Below, in pieces: positions 8,665-16,680 of a stretch of 64,000 bases of DNA. Positions within the stretch are counted from its first letter, which is position 1. Each line of letters begins with the position of its first letter. The stretch is taken from positions 14,681-78,680 of the forward strand of contig DASZME010000065.1 of NCBI GenBank assembly GCA_035551995.1. Direction: 5' to 3'. This stretch comes from RYN-428 sp035551995 (lineage in GTDB: Bacteria > Planctomycetota > Phycisphaerae > Tepidisphaerales > Tepidisphaeraceae). The position numbers were made by a program, and so were the translations under genes. The notes beneath the pieces were generated by a model. It did not search any database, had not been told where the DNA came from, and saw only the letters and a list, made by a program, of their open reading frames with translations.

Positions 8665-9005
8665 CGCGACTGCCCTGGCTGCGTTTTCGACGCTTCCGGC
8701 GCGACGCCTCCGTTACTGCCGCATCTTCGTGGTCGGTCCAATCGTTAGTACAATTCTTTAGGCGGAATCATGTTTTCCCATCGCAAAGGGATGGCAGCCA
8801 TTAGCCGGGGGTTAGGCACAGCGACACCCCCGGAAGCTCGATCAGTCATCGGGCCGGCTCTGAAAGGATCGCAGCGATCATTGTTTTCGGAGAATCGCTG
8901 CGATCTTATGCCCGCTGCGACCCCGCCGGGGTCGAAGGGTCTCCGGCACGATACCGGTGGCGTCGCTGCGCTCAGCCACCGGCTAATTGCTCCAACCCCT
9001 CCGGG
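8665..9005. repeat. Cluster of palindromic repeats downstream of ygfZ
   Basis: No gene is seen. The stretch is built of hairpins: 8867-8878 with 8894-8905 (GATCGCAGCGAT and its complement), 8918-8934 (CGACCCC/GGGGTCG), and 8954-8961 with 8975-8982 (CCGGTGGC/GCCACCGG). The 37-38-base unit at 8954-8991 is present again in inverted orientation at 8797-8833. This looks like a REP-type non-coding repeat cluster. Confidence 0.65.
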
Positions 9006-9090
9006 GTTCACATAACACGAACCGCTACCAATGTGATGCGACGATGCACGTGGCGCTCCTTCACCGACGCATCAGCTCATTGAACGTCCC
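9006..9090. repeat. 85-bp direct repeat, copy 1 (duplicated 3' end of the PPi-PFK gene)
   Basis: It matches 9101-9185 with three mismatches and a 95-bp period. It includes a second copy of the codons for the last residues of the phosphofructokinase (GTFNELMRR then stop on the minus strand) together with the downstream flank, so the gene's tail has been tandemly duplicated. Confidence 0.8.
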
Positions 9091-9100
9091 CACCTCCGGC

Positions 9101-9185
9101 GTTCACATAACACGAACCGCTACCAATGTGATGCGACGATGCGCGTGGCGCTGCTTCACCGACGCATCAGCTCATCGAACGTCCC
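9101..9185. repeat. 85-bp direct repeat, copy 2 (overlaps the PPi-PFK stop)
   Basis: This is the partner of 9006-9090. It spans the real stop codon of the phosphofructokinase gene (9156-9158) and about 27 coding bases. The two copies are separated by 10 bases. Confidence 0.8.
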
Positions 9186-10379
9186 GACTTTCGGCAGCGG
9201 TCCCACCAGCGGCGCGGCATACGCCTTGAAGGCGTCGGTGATGTTGTTTCCGCCGGCGATATACGATGCGTCCAGATGCTTGGTTTCGCGGGCCACGGTG
9301 TGCAACGGCGTCAGAAACGTCTCGATTTTATATTCGTTTCCGCCGACGCGGCGCATCGCTACGCTGCTGCCGCCGGGCTGTCCTTCCGCGGCCGAGCGGG
9401 CGGCAATCCGCCCGACAAGCCGCGCTTCGTTCGCGTCGGATTCGCTGACGAAGCCGGGGAAACTGCGCTGAAGATATCCAAACGTGTCCGCCCGCACCCG
9501 GAGTTTTTTGCCGCCCGGCGCCTGAAGCTTTTTGGTGATCAGCCCGGCAAGAAAATCGCCCAGGGCGCCGGTGCCGGAAAGTTGGATATTGCCGTGCGAG
9601 TCTTTCTCGAGATTGCTGGCCATGTGCTCGGCCCAGGTTTTTCCGTCGGGCTTGCCGATGCCTTCGCTGACGGCGATCAGGCATCTGCCGTGCTTGGTGT
9701 ACATCGCGTCGACGTCGGCCAAAAACTTCTCTTCCGTTAGTGGCGCCTCGGGCACGTAGATCAGATGCGGCCCGTCATTGTCATGCCGGCGCGCGAGCAC
9801 GGAAGCCGCGGTTAGAAAGCCGGCGTGACGGCCCATGATCACATCGACCTTGATGCCCGGAAGCGAGCGATTGTCGTAGTTGTCGCCCATGATCGCCGAG
9901 GCGACGAATTTCGCCGCCGATCCAAAGCCCGGCGTGTGATCGTGAACGCGGAGATCGTTGTCGATGGTCTTGGGGATGTGAAAAACTTTTAAATCATGTC
10001 CCGCGCCGGCGGCCAATTCGCCGACGATGCGCGCCGTATCGGCCGAGTCGTTTCCGCCGATGTAGAAGAAATAACGGACGTCATGCTTGGCGAACGACTT
10101 GAAGATTTTCTCGCAGTAGGCCGCGTCGGGCTTATCCCGCGTGGAGCCCAGCGCGGCGGCGGGGGTGGCGGCGATGCGCTCGAGCAATTCGTCGGGGACA
10201 TCCTTCAAGGAAATGAAATCGTCGCCGACGATTCCCTTGACGCCGTGACGAGCGCCGAGGAGTTGATCGACGAGATTGTTTTTCTTGATTTCCTCGATGA
10301 CGCCGACGAGGGATTGGTTGATGACGGAGGTGGGACCGCCGGACTGACCGATGACCGCGTTGCCTTTTGTAGTTGCCAT
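9156..10379 (-). CDS. Pyrophosphate-dependent 6-phosphofructokinase
   Basis: 407 aa. It phosphorylates fructose 6-phosphate reversibly with PPi (glycolysis and gluconeogenesis). Visible motifs are the N-terminal GQSGGPTSVINQSL phosphate loop (from residue 11), IGGNDSADTA (107-116) and HIPKTIDNDL (134-143). The PKTIDND form and GGND in place of GGDD are typical of PPi-dependent rather than ATP-dependent enzymes. VDVIMGRHAGFLTA and VSEGIG complete the substrate site. The start at 10379 has an AGGA Shine-Dalgarno five to six bases upstream. The 3' end lies inside a tandem duplication (9006-9185). With the PPi-PEPCK at 1-3283 it suggests pyrophosphate-based central metabolism. Confidence 0.85.
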   Translation of the reverse strand: MATTKGNAVIGQSGGPTSVINQSLVGVIEEIKKNNLVDQLLGARHGVKGIVGDDFISLKDVPDELLERIAATPAAALGSTRDKPDAAYCEKIFKSFAKHDVRYFFYIGGNDSADTARIVGELAAGAGHDLKVFHIPKTIDNDLRVHDHTPGFGSAAKFVASAIMGDNYDNRSLPGIKVDVIMGRHAGFLTAASVLARRHDNDGPHLIYVPEAPLTEEKFLADVDAMYTKHGRCLIAVSEGIGKPDGKTWAEHMASNLEKDSHGNIQLSGTGALGDFLAGLITKKLQAPGGKKLRVRADTFGYLQRSFPGFVSESDANEARLVGRIAARSAAEGQPGGSSVAMRRVGGNEYKIETFLTPLHTVARETKHLDASYIAGGNNITDAFKAYAAPLVGPLPKVGTFDELMRR

Positions 10380-10570
10380 GATTTTCCTGTCTAAAAGAGC
10401 GAATGAAGCGGGGGAGTTTAGTGGATGCCGCACGCGGTTCAAGAGCGAACCGCGGCTGATGTTGAAATGGGGTAAAATACCGTCGTTCGACAGGCGTTGA
10501 CCGTCAGCCGGCAGGGGGCGTTTAAGTGCTCACACATGCGCCGAAAAGCGAAGGTCGCTTCGATCCGTCG

Positions 10571-10963
10571 CTACTCGGCGGCGACTTGTTCCTGTTGCCA
10601 TTGAATCGGCCTTGCGTCGGCCCAGAAATTGTCGAGGTCGTAATAGGAACGCGATTCGCCGGTGAAAAGATGGACGACGATGTCCACCAGATCGATGCAG
10701 ATCCAGGCTTCGTTGTCGTCGATTCGGCACAGCGGGCGGAAGCCGCGCGGGTCGCCGAGTTCCTGGAGGTGGTCGCAGGCGGTTTTCATCTGCCGTTGGC
10801 TGGCGCCGGTGGCGATCACCAGGAAATCCGTCACCGGCGACTCGCCCGTCACGTCCAGCACTACGACGTTATGGCAGCGCGTTTGCGATAAAAGCCGGGC
10901 GGCGTCGATCGCGAAACGGCGGGATGCTTTCAGATCGGACTTAACGATCGTTTTTTGCAACAA
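10571..10963 (-). CDS. rsfS: Ribosomal silencing factor RsfS
   Basis: A DUF143/Iojap-family protein that binds ribosomal protein L14 and blocks subunit joining under starvation. Signature blocks are VVVLDVTGESPVTDFLVIAT, GASQRQMKTACDHL and WICIDLVDIVVHLFTGESR then SYYDLDNFWADA. The start is uncertain: no ATG lies near the conserved N-terminus. A strong GGAGG at 10979-10983 precedes an in-frame ATC (10972, six bases away) and TTG codons (10963, 10960). An ATG at 11056 would give 161 aa, longer than usual. I use the TTG at 10963 (about 130 aa). Confidence 0.8.
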   Translation of the reverse strand: MLQKTIVKSDLKASRRFAIDAARLLSQTRCHNVVVLDVTGESPVTDFLVIATGASQRQMKTACDHLQELGDPRGFRPLCRIDDNEAWICIDLVDIVVHLFTGESRSYYDLDNFWADARPIQWQQEQVAAE

Positions 10964-11170
10964 AACGGCGATATTCCACCTCCAATTGGACTTACGGAGA
11001 GCAAGTATAGTTATGGGACGCGAGCGGGAGCAAGGCACGCGGCGATTTAATTTCATGCCGATTGCTGGCGGCGGTTTTTCCTGGGGCCTTTCTGAAGTCG
11101 CCGTTGCGTTTCCCGTCTTCCTGTCCCCGCTTGTTCCGCCGGCGCTCGCGAGAACCGCCGCACATCACGT

Positions 11171-12781
11171 CTACTTCTTTCGCTCGTCGATGATCAGGTT
11201 CATGCGCGTGCGGCAGCGGTCGATCTGGGCGGCGTATTGACTTCGTTCGTCGCGATAGGTCTGGGCGCCCAGAGCCAGGTGGGTCGCGATGCCGGTGGCC
11301 TTATCGTAGGCGGCGGAAACATACTCATCGGGAAGACCCGCCACGTCATTTTTATTGTGATAAGTGGACGGCAGCACACGAACGGAATTGGCGCCGGTGG
11401 GAAATAGCGCTTCGTCTTCCATGAAAAAATCGAGCACGGTGTGTTCGTAGGTGATCATGGCCTTGAAGTAATTTTCGCTGGCCTTGAGCAGCAGTTCATC
11501 GCGGGCGGATTTGTCGGAAGTCAAGGCGGCCGCGAGGTAGTCGTGATCGGCCTGATAGATCGATTCGCCGGCCGTCAGATCGGCGATGTGCGAACGATAA
11601 ACCGCCGATCGCATCGCGAATTCGGGCTTGCTCAGATGTCGATGATATTCCTTGATTCCTTCGCGGCTGACACGGACGGCCGAGTCGTAGTAGTAAAGCG
11701 CCGCGTCCAGGGCCGGGCGATCTTTGACCGGGTCCGACGCCTTGACCGCATCAAGAGCCGGGTCGGATTTGCCGGCGACGGCGGGGATGCCGAAGGCGGC
11801 GGATTCCCGCTCGCGGGCCATGTGGCTCTCATCCTCCATCCATGCCCGCAATTGAATCGCCGGACGGCTGTCGATCACCATTTCGCTCATCTGCAATGGC
11901 TTTTGCCCCTCGGCGTTGGTCGCGACCTCGGCGCGCTTGGCATAGTTGTAGCTCATGGCCGTCGGAGATAAACCGCACGGAAACGGAGAGAACGCTTTTA
12001 GATATTGCAATTCGGAGCCGTCGTTCCACTCGGCGCTTTGCGCCACGTCGCCGGGGCGCGGGTGATCTGGTTCCAGCAGGTCCGGGCGAATGCGGTTGTC
12101 GTCGGTCAGCAGCGGTTTCCATTTGTCGAGGCGGGCGACGTGGCCGTAGATTCTTTCCCGATTGGCGGGTGTCAGCGACTCGGCGCGGAACTGCCGGGAG
12201 TAGAAGGGAAATTCCGCCAGCGTGGGCGAGCCCAGCTTCCCGCCGTAGACGTTTGCCGTCGAGTTCAGGATGTTGACGTCGCCGGGGCGCTCGCTGTCGA
12301 CGTTGTGGGCGTAATCCAGCGCTTCCATAATGACGCTGTATTTGTTGGCGGGGCTGGCCATCATCGCGCTGACGTTGTAGGCCTTGTTCCAGATTTGATA
12401 GATGTGAACGGTATCGAACTCCGGCTGAAGGAGGCGTATCCATTCGACCTTGGTGTCGAAGTCTTCCAGGTCGCGATCGATTTTTTGCGACTCGCTGCTG
12501 GACCAGAGAAACATCACCAGCGGCCCGCGCAGTCCGCCCAGCAGCAGGGCCAGCGCAAAGCTGTCCATGTTGCCGAACGTGGATCGCGATTCGGCCCTTC
12601 CCGGCGTTTTGGAAAATCCAGCCTGTTCGGTGGCGGCAAATTGGCGCAACACCCCGGCGACGATCAGGGAAATAATCAAGATAAGCGCGGTGGGGCCGCG
12701 CGACGAAGAACGTCGCGCCTGCCGGGACGGGACGGGCCGGCTTGCGGGAGATTTAGTCTCGATAGGAGTCGCGGTGGTCAT
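11171..12781 (-). CDS. Single-span membrane protein of an ABC-2-type transporter operon, unknown function
   Basis: 536 aa, not recognised as a named family. A basic, Ser/Pro/Arg-rich N-terminus (1-30) precedes one membrane helix (ALILIISLIVAGVLRQFAA). A second hydrophobic stretch, FALALLLGGLRGPLVMFLWSS, is followed by a long soluble, probably helical-repeat (TPR-like) region. Its ATG overlaps the stop of the permease gene upstream (ATGA, 12778-12781), so the two proteins are probably made together. It likely works with the permease (12778-15030) and ATPase (15079-15990) as an envelope complex. The frame is open beyond 12781, but that part overlaps the permease and is not conserved-looking. 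Confidence 0.55.
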   Translation of the reverse strand: MTTATPIETKSPASRPVPSRQARRSSSRGPTALILIISLIVAGVLRQFAATEQAGFSKTPGRAESRSTFGNMDSFALALLLGGLRGPLVMFLWSSSESQKIDRDLEDFDTKVEWIRLLQPEFDTVHIYQIWNKAYNVSAMMASPANKYSVIMEALDYAHNVDSERPGDVNILNSTANVYGGKLGSPTLAEFPFYSRQFRAESLTPANRERIYGHVARLDKWKPLLTDDNRIRPDLLEPDHPRPGDVAQSAEWNDGSELQYLKAFSPFPCGLSPTAMSYNYAKRAEVATNAEGQKPLQMSEMVIDSRPAIQLRAWMEDESHMARERESAAFGIPAVAGKSDPALDAVKASDPVKDRPALDAALYYYDSAVRVSREGIKEYHRHLSKPEFAMRSAVYRSHIADLTAGESIYQADHDYLAAALTSDKSARDELLLKASENYFKAMITYEHTVLDFFMEDEALFPTGANSVRVLPSTYHNKNDVAGLPDEYVSAAYDKATGIATHLALGAQTYRDERSQYAAQIDRCRTRMNLIIDERKK

Positions 12782-15030
12782 GGGGCCACCTCCTTGCGGC
12801 GAAGAATGACATAACTGAACACGACCATCGGCAGTCCATAGCAAAACAGCACGCCAAGCGCGTCCTGAACCTTGGAATTGGGAATGCTCACGCCGCGTTC
12901 GATATCTTCGGTGACGGGGAATTTCGTGACGTCGGGAAGAAATTTGGACACTTTCGTGAGCATGGAAGAGAGATTGTCGACGCCGTACGTGACGGCGGTC
13001 ATCGCGGCCGGATCGCGGAAGCCAAACCCGGTGGCGACGGATCGGCCCTGTCCCGGCTTGAGCGCGTCGCCGAGCTGATCGACTCCCCAATGCGCCAGCA
13101 GAATAATCAGCGTAAGGACCACCGCGATCGGCCACGACAAAAACGTGCTGCAGAAGACCGCGATGATCACGACGAGGATCGAAAGCAGCCAGAGGATGAA
13201 GAGGCTTTTGGCGAGATTGAACGCAAAACTTCGATCGGCGGTGATTACCGCCAGCGCGCCGCCGGGGCCGGCCTCGATGCCCAGCGATTGGTTGGCGGTC
13301 GAGTTTCGCAGCAGCACGTCGAAGTCTCCGCCGGCGAAATAACGGGCGTCAACCGAAACCGGCTCGGTGCGGCTGACTTCCGGCGAGAAGGTGATGGGGC
13401 CCGACGTTTCGCCAGTAGTGCGATTGCGCACTTCGATCGACGCGGACGTATACCCGGTCGAATGGGCCTTGTCGTCGCTGTACTCGGCGGTTCGCTCGAT
13501 GATGGCGCCGACCTGTAATCCGACCTTCCCGTCGCGGCCGGGATTGACGGCCACGTCATGAAATCCAAAAACCGCCAACGGCCCGCCTTGGGGCGTGGAC
13601 GTGGCCGTCAGACGCATCCCCCGGCGGCTTGGATAAGCGAAAAACAACGCGGAAGCCGAGCGGCTTGGATCAAACGGATTGTGGGCTACTTCGATCGGCG
13701 GGACGACCAGCAACGTCCCGGGCGGATATTTCCCGACTTCCGCCAGGGGTACAAAAACGCCGTCCGCGGTAATCGGCCACGGAAACGTGAAGGCGAGCGG
13801 CCGCGCCTTCACGCCGAACTCCATCGACGGCGTGCGCCCGTTTACCTGCGCGATAAATCGACCCAACCCGATCAGCCGGGAAATAAGCCGATTGTCCACC
13901 GTGACGGTGGCGGTGTACGGCTGGCCGGGCCGCCCGACGAGGTTCAGGCTCATTCCGATGTCGCCGGCATCGTTCATCGCGCTCACCGGGCGATGCCGGT
14001 CATCCAGAAAACGCACGCCAAGCTGGGGAATCAGCCGGTCCGGCTTCTTTGCCGTTTGCGTGGCGGCCGGAGCGGTCGTCGGCAGCTTCGGACCAAAAAC
14101 TTCCTTCGGCGTCGCCGGATGCTCGATCAGTCTCATTTGTTCCGCCTGATCAAGTTGCTGTTTTGTCGGCGGATGGGAATCGACGTCGACGGTCAGTTTC
14201 AACTCGACCGGGACGTTCTTTTCCACCGCGGCTTCAAGAAGCATTTTTTCGTTTGCCGAGAGGTCAAACGGCACCAGGAAGTACATGGCGATTCCGCCGG
14301 CCATCCAGCGCTCGGGATCATTCGTCGGCGGGCGCGAATAGAACTGCACGTCGTCGGACCATTCCAGACTCCGCGTGCCAAGCAAACCCGAGTTGACGTA
14401 ATATCGATCGGTCGCCAGCAACGGCGACGAGGGATCAAGCGAGGCGATCTGCGTTTTCAAGTCTTCGATCATCGGGCGCGTTCGCAGCTCCAGAAAAAGG
14501 AGGGTGAAGGCGCCCATCACCACGATGATCAATCCCGCGACCCGGGCAAATCCGACGACCTTGCCAAGGACGATTTCCAGGCGGGTGGTGGGCTTGGTGA
14601 CGATGGTGTAAATGACGCGGTTTTCGATTTCGCGCGGCAGGTTGGTGCAAGCGAGGATCACGGCGGTGATGGCCACCAGCATCCCGCTGGCGAACAGGCA
14701 GAATTTGGTGATTTGCCGGATGGAATCCTGCGCGTCGGTGGGATGCTGGAACTGCGAGACGGCGACCACGCCGAGGATCGCCATCGGCGTCACCCATAAA
14801 ACGCCACGGCGCAGCGATTCGGTTTGGCAGACGCCGGCGATCGCCCAGATTCGACTCCAGCGGGTGCGGATCAGGTCCGCTCCGCCGTACAGGAACAGGC
14901 CGACAAAGATAATCGCCGCCGCCACGGCCCACGGCAGGATGCCGGGACGATCGGCGGGCTGGCTCATCTGCGCGACCGACGAGGCAAAGTCGATGGACGC
15001 GCCGAAATGCAACGGAACGGAAAACAACAC
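12778..15030 (-). CDS. ABC-2-type permease with large extracytoplasmic insert
   Basis: 750 aa. N-terminal helices (AVAAAIIFVGLFLYG, MAILGVVAVSQF, FASGMLVAITAVILACTN, VAGLIIVVMGAFTLLFLEL) include the segment REIENRVIYTIVTKPTTRLE, typical of ABC-2 permeases. A soluble region of about 400 residues follows, then more C-terminal helices (LFILWLLSILVVIIAVFCS, LTLIILLAHWGV, GVLFCYGLPMVVFSYVIL). The large central domain sets it apart from ordinary six-helix ABC-2 permeases. The matching ATPase gene ends 48 bases upstream and the next gene overlaps by four bases. The start may instead be the ATG at 14967. Export or envelope maintenance is the likely role; substrate unknown. Confidence 0.65.
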   Translation of the reverse strand: MLFSVPLHFGASIDFASSVAQMSQPADRPGILPWAVAAAIIFVGLFLYGGADLIRTRWSRIWAIAGVCQTESLRRGVLWVTPMAILGVVAVSQFQHPTDAQDSIRQITKFCLFASGMLVAITAVILACTNLPREIENRVIYTIVTKPTTRLEIVLGKVVGFARVAGLIIVVMGAFTLLFLELRTRPMIEDLKTQIASLDPSSPLLATDRYYVNSGLLGTRSLEWSDDVQFYSRPPTNDPERWMAGGIAMYFLVPFDLSANEKMLLEAAVEKNVPVELKLTVDVDSHPPTKQQLDQAEQMRLIEHPATPKEVFGPKLPTTAPAATQTAKKPDRLIPQLGVRFLDDRHRPVSAMNDAGDIGMSLNLVGRPGQPYTATVTVDNRLISRLIGLGRFIAQVNGRTPSMEFGVKARPLAFTFPWPITADGVFVPLAEVGKYPPGTLLVVPPIEVAHNPFDPSRSASALFFAYPSRRGMRLTATSTPQGGPLAVFGFHDVAVNPGRDGKVGLQVGAIIERTAEYSDDKAHSTGYTSASIEVRNRTTGETSGPITFSPEVSRTEPVSVDARYFAGGDFDVLLRNSTANQSLGIEAGPGGALAVITADRSFAFNLAKSLFILWLLSILVVIIAVFCSTFLSWPIAVVLTLIILLAHWGVDQLGDALKPGQGRSVATGFGFRDPAAMTAVTYGVDNLSSMLTKVSKFLPDVTKFPVTEDIERGVSIPNSKVQDALGVLFCYGLPMVVFSYVILRRKEVAP

Positions 15031-15078
15031 GATTCCTCCGATAGAGCCGCTAATTGAATTTGGCGTTAAGCGCGGAAA

Positions 15079-15990
15079 TCACTTCTTTCCGTTGCCGCCC
15101 GACGGAGCCGTCCCCGGCCCGTTGACGGTTCGCTCGCGGACGATCCGCATGAACAAATCCTCCAGCGTCGTCGTGGGATGGGTGATCTGCGAACTCACGC
15201 CCATCCCGGCGAGAAAATCCTGCATCTGACGAATTTGCTCGGCCGACATTCCAGTCGCCTGCACCTGGGTGATATCTTTCACTTGCAGCAGGTCGCGAAC
15301 CTGGCCCAGCTCCTGCATCTTGCCGCGGAACAATATCGTGATGCGATCGCACACGTCCTGCACGTCGGCCAGCAGGTGGCTGCACAATAAGACGGTCTTG
15401 CCCTGGTTTTTTAACGAGACGATCAGATCCTTCATTTCGCGCGTGCCGATGGGATCGAGGCCGGTGGTCGGTTCATCGAGCAGGATGAGGTCGGGATTGT
15501 TGATCAGCGCCTGGGCAAGACCGATTCGGCGAGCCATTCCCTTTGAATATTCGCGCAGCTTTCGCTTGCGGTCCTTGGTGTTCAGACCGACCGTGTCCAA
15601 AAGCAGCGGCACCCGTTTTTTCAACTCCCGGCTTGGGATTTTGAAAAGCCGTCCGTAAAAATAGAGCGTTTCTTCGCCGGTCAGAAAACGATAGAGATAA
15701 GATTCTTCGGGAAGAAAACCGATGCGCTCGTTGATGGCGGTGCTACCGGCCGGGTGGCCGAGGATGGTGGCCGATCCGCTGCTGGCGAAGATCAGCCCCA
15801 GCAGAAGTTTGATGGTCGTGCTTTTGCCCGAGCCATTGGGGCCGAGAAGTCCGAAGACCTCGCCCTTGTGGATTTCGAGGCTAAGGTCGTCCAGGGCCAG
15901 CACTTTATCGCGGCCCCAGAAATCCTTATAGACCTTGGAAAGATGTTCGATCCGAACGGCTTCTGGATCAAGACTAGTGGAAAGCGTCAT
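15079..15990 (-). CDS. ABC transporter ATP-binding protein
   Basis: 303 aa with a complete nucleotide-binding domain: Walker A GPNGSGKST (50-58), signature YSKGM (148-152, in place of LSGGQ but normal for ABC-2 exporters), Walker B LILLDEPTTGLD (168-179) and the H-loop LLCSHLLADV. The C-terminal region (220-303) is a helical extension with a Gly-rich tail. It is the first gene of the minus-strand operon and would energise the permease at 12778-15030. Confidence 0.85.
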   Translation of the reverse strand: MTLSTSLDPEAVRIEHLSKVYKDFWGRDKVLALDDLSLEIHKGEVFGLLGPNGSGKSTTIKLLLGLIFASSGSATILGHPAGSTAINERIGFLPEESYLYRFLTGEETLYFYGRLFKIPSRELKKRVPLLLDTVGLNTKDRKRKLREYSKGMARRIGLAQALINNPDLILLDEPTTGLDPIGTREMKDLIVSLKNQGKTVLLCSHLLADVQDVCDRITILFRGKMQELGQVRDLLQVKDITQVQATGMSAEQIRQMQDFLAGMGVSSQITHPTTTLEDLFMRIVRERTVNGPGTAPSGGNGKK

Positions 15991-16029
15991 AGGCGAGGTT
16001 GGTTGGTTGTTATCGATGTTCCATCTTAG

Positions 16030-16059
16030 AGTATACGATTATGAGCACCGAACATACAA
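16030..16059 (-). promoter_or_regulatory. Possible promoter of the ABC transporter operon
   Basis: Reading the minus strand, TTGTAT (16054-16059) and TATACT (16030-16035) are 18 bases apart, 40 bases before the ATPase ATG. It overlaps the start of the divergent thioesterase gene. Confidence 0.35.
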
Positions 16060-16439
16060 TTACAATCCGCGTCCGCTATCCGGAAGTGGACGCGATGGGC
16101 TATTTGCACCACAGCCGATTTTTTCAGTATTTCGAGATGGGCCGGATCGAGTTGCTGCGAAATCTTGGGCATCGCTATGCCGACTTTGAGCGCGAAGGAA
16201 TTTTTTTCGTAGTCGTGAAGCTGGAGTGCCGTTACAAGGCGCCGGCCCGGTACGATGAAGAGCTTACACTCACCACGCGCGTGGTGCGTCAGACGCATGT
16301 TCGGATCGATCACGTCTACCAGTTAAAGCGCGGCCAAACGCTGTTGGCAGAGGCGACGTCGACCATCGCCTGCGTGGGGCGCGATGGAGCGCTGCGGCAG
16401 ATTCCCGAATTCCCGGCGGACGCGATCGCTGCGCCGTAG
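16041..16439 (+). CDS. YbgC/FadM-type acyl-CoA thioesterase
   Basis: A 132-aa single hot-dog domain. The block RVRYPEVDAMGYLHHSRFFQ (10-29) matches the 4-hydroxybenzoyl-CoA thioesterase/YbgC family with the catalytic Asp17, and YFEMGRIELLRNLG follows. Family members hydrolyse acyl-CoA and may associate with the Tol-Pal or phospholipid machinery. The ATG at 16041 gives the canonical N-terminus. It is divergent from the ABC operon, with 50 bases between starts. Confidence 0.8.
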   Translation: MSTEHTITIRVRYPEVDAMGYLHHSRFFQYFEMGRIELLRNLGHRYADFEREGIFFVVVKLECRYKAPARYDEELTLTTRVVRQTHVRIDHVYQLKRGQTLLAEATSTIACVGRDGALRQIPEFPADAIAAP

Positions 16440-16477
16440 AATCCGAAGCGCTACATCCAACGAGAGCAATTTTGCAA

Positions 16478-16536
16478 TAGCGTTCCTGCGTTTAGCGAAC
16501 CCGCTTGCGGGGCGTAATTCACGATCGAAGCGCGCC
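16478..16536 (+). repeat. Dispersed hairpin repeat, copy A
   Basis: It shares the core GCGTTTAGCG, CCCGCTTGCGGGGCG and TTC-CGA with copies at 23366-23417, 34291-34342 (inverted) and 52084-52148. The core CCCGCTTGCGGG is palindromic. It lies between the thioesterase and pseudopilin genes. Confidence 0.7.
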
Positions 16537-16680
16537 AAGTGAAAAATGCCGTATCTTGCAAAAAAAAACGGCTTGCGCGTAATATGGGGTGATAGCCGGC
16601 GCCGGCGGCGGTTTTCAGGCATCGTGCCGGGATCGCGGGCGCCGACAAAGGGCTAACTTTCATAACGGCGGAGGTCATTC

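Noticed and set aside
13558..14799. 413-codon plus-strand frame
   Set aside because: Antisense to the ABC-2 permease, with Arg/Gln-rich shadow composition and no motifs.
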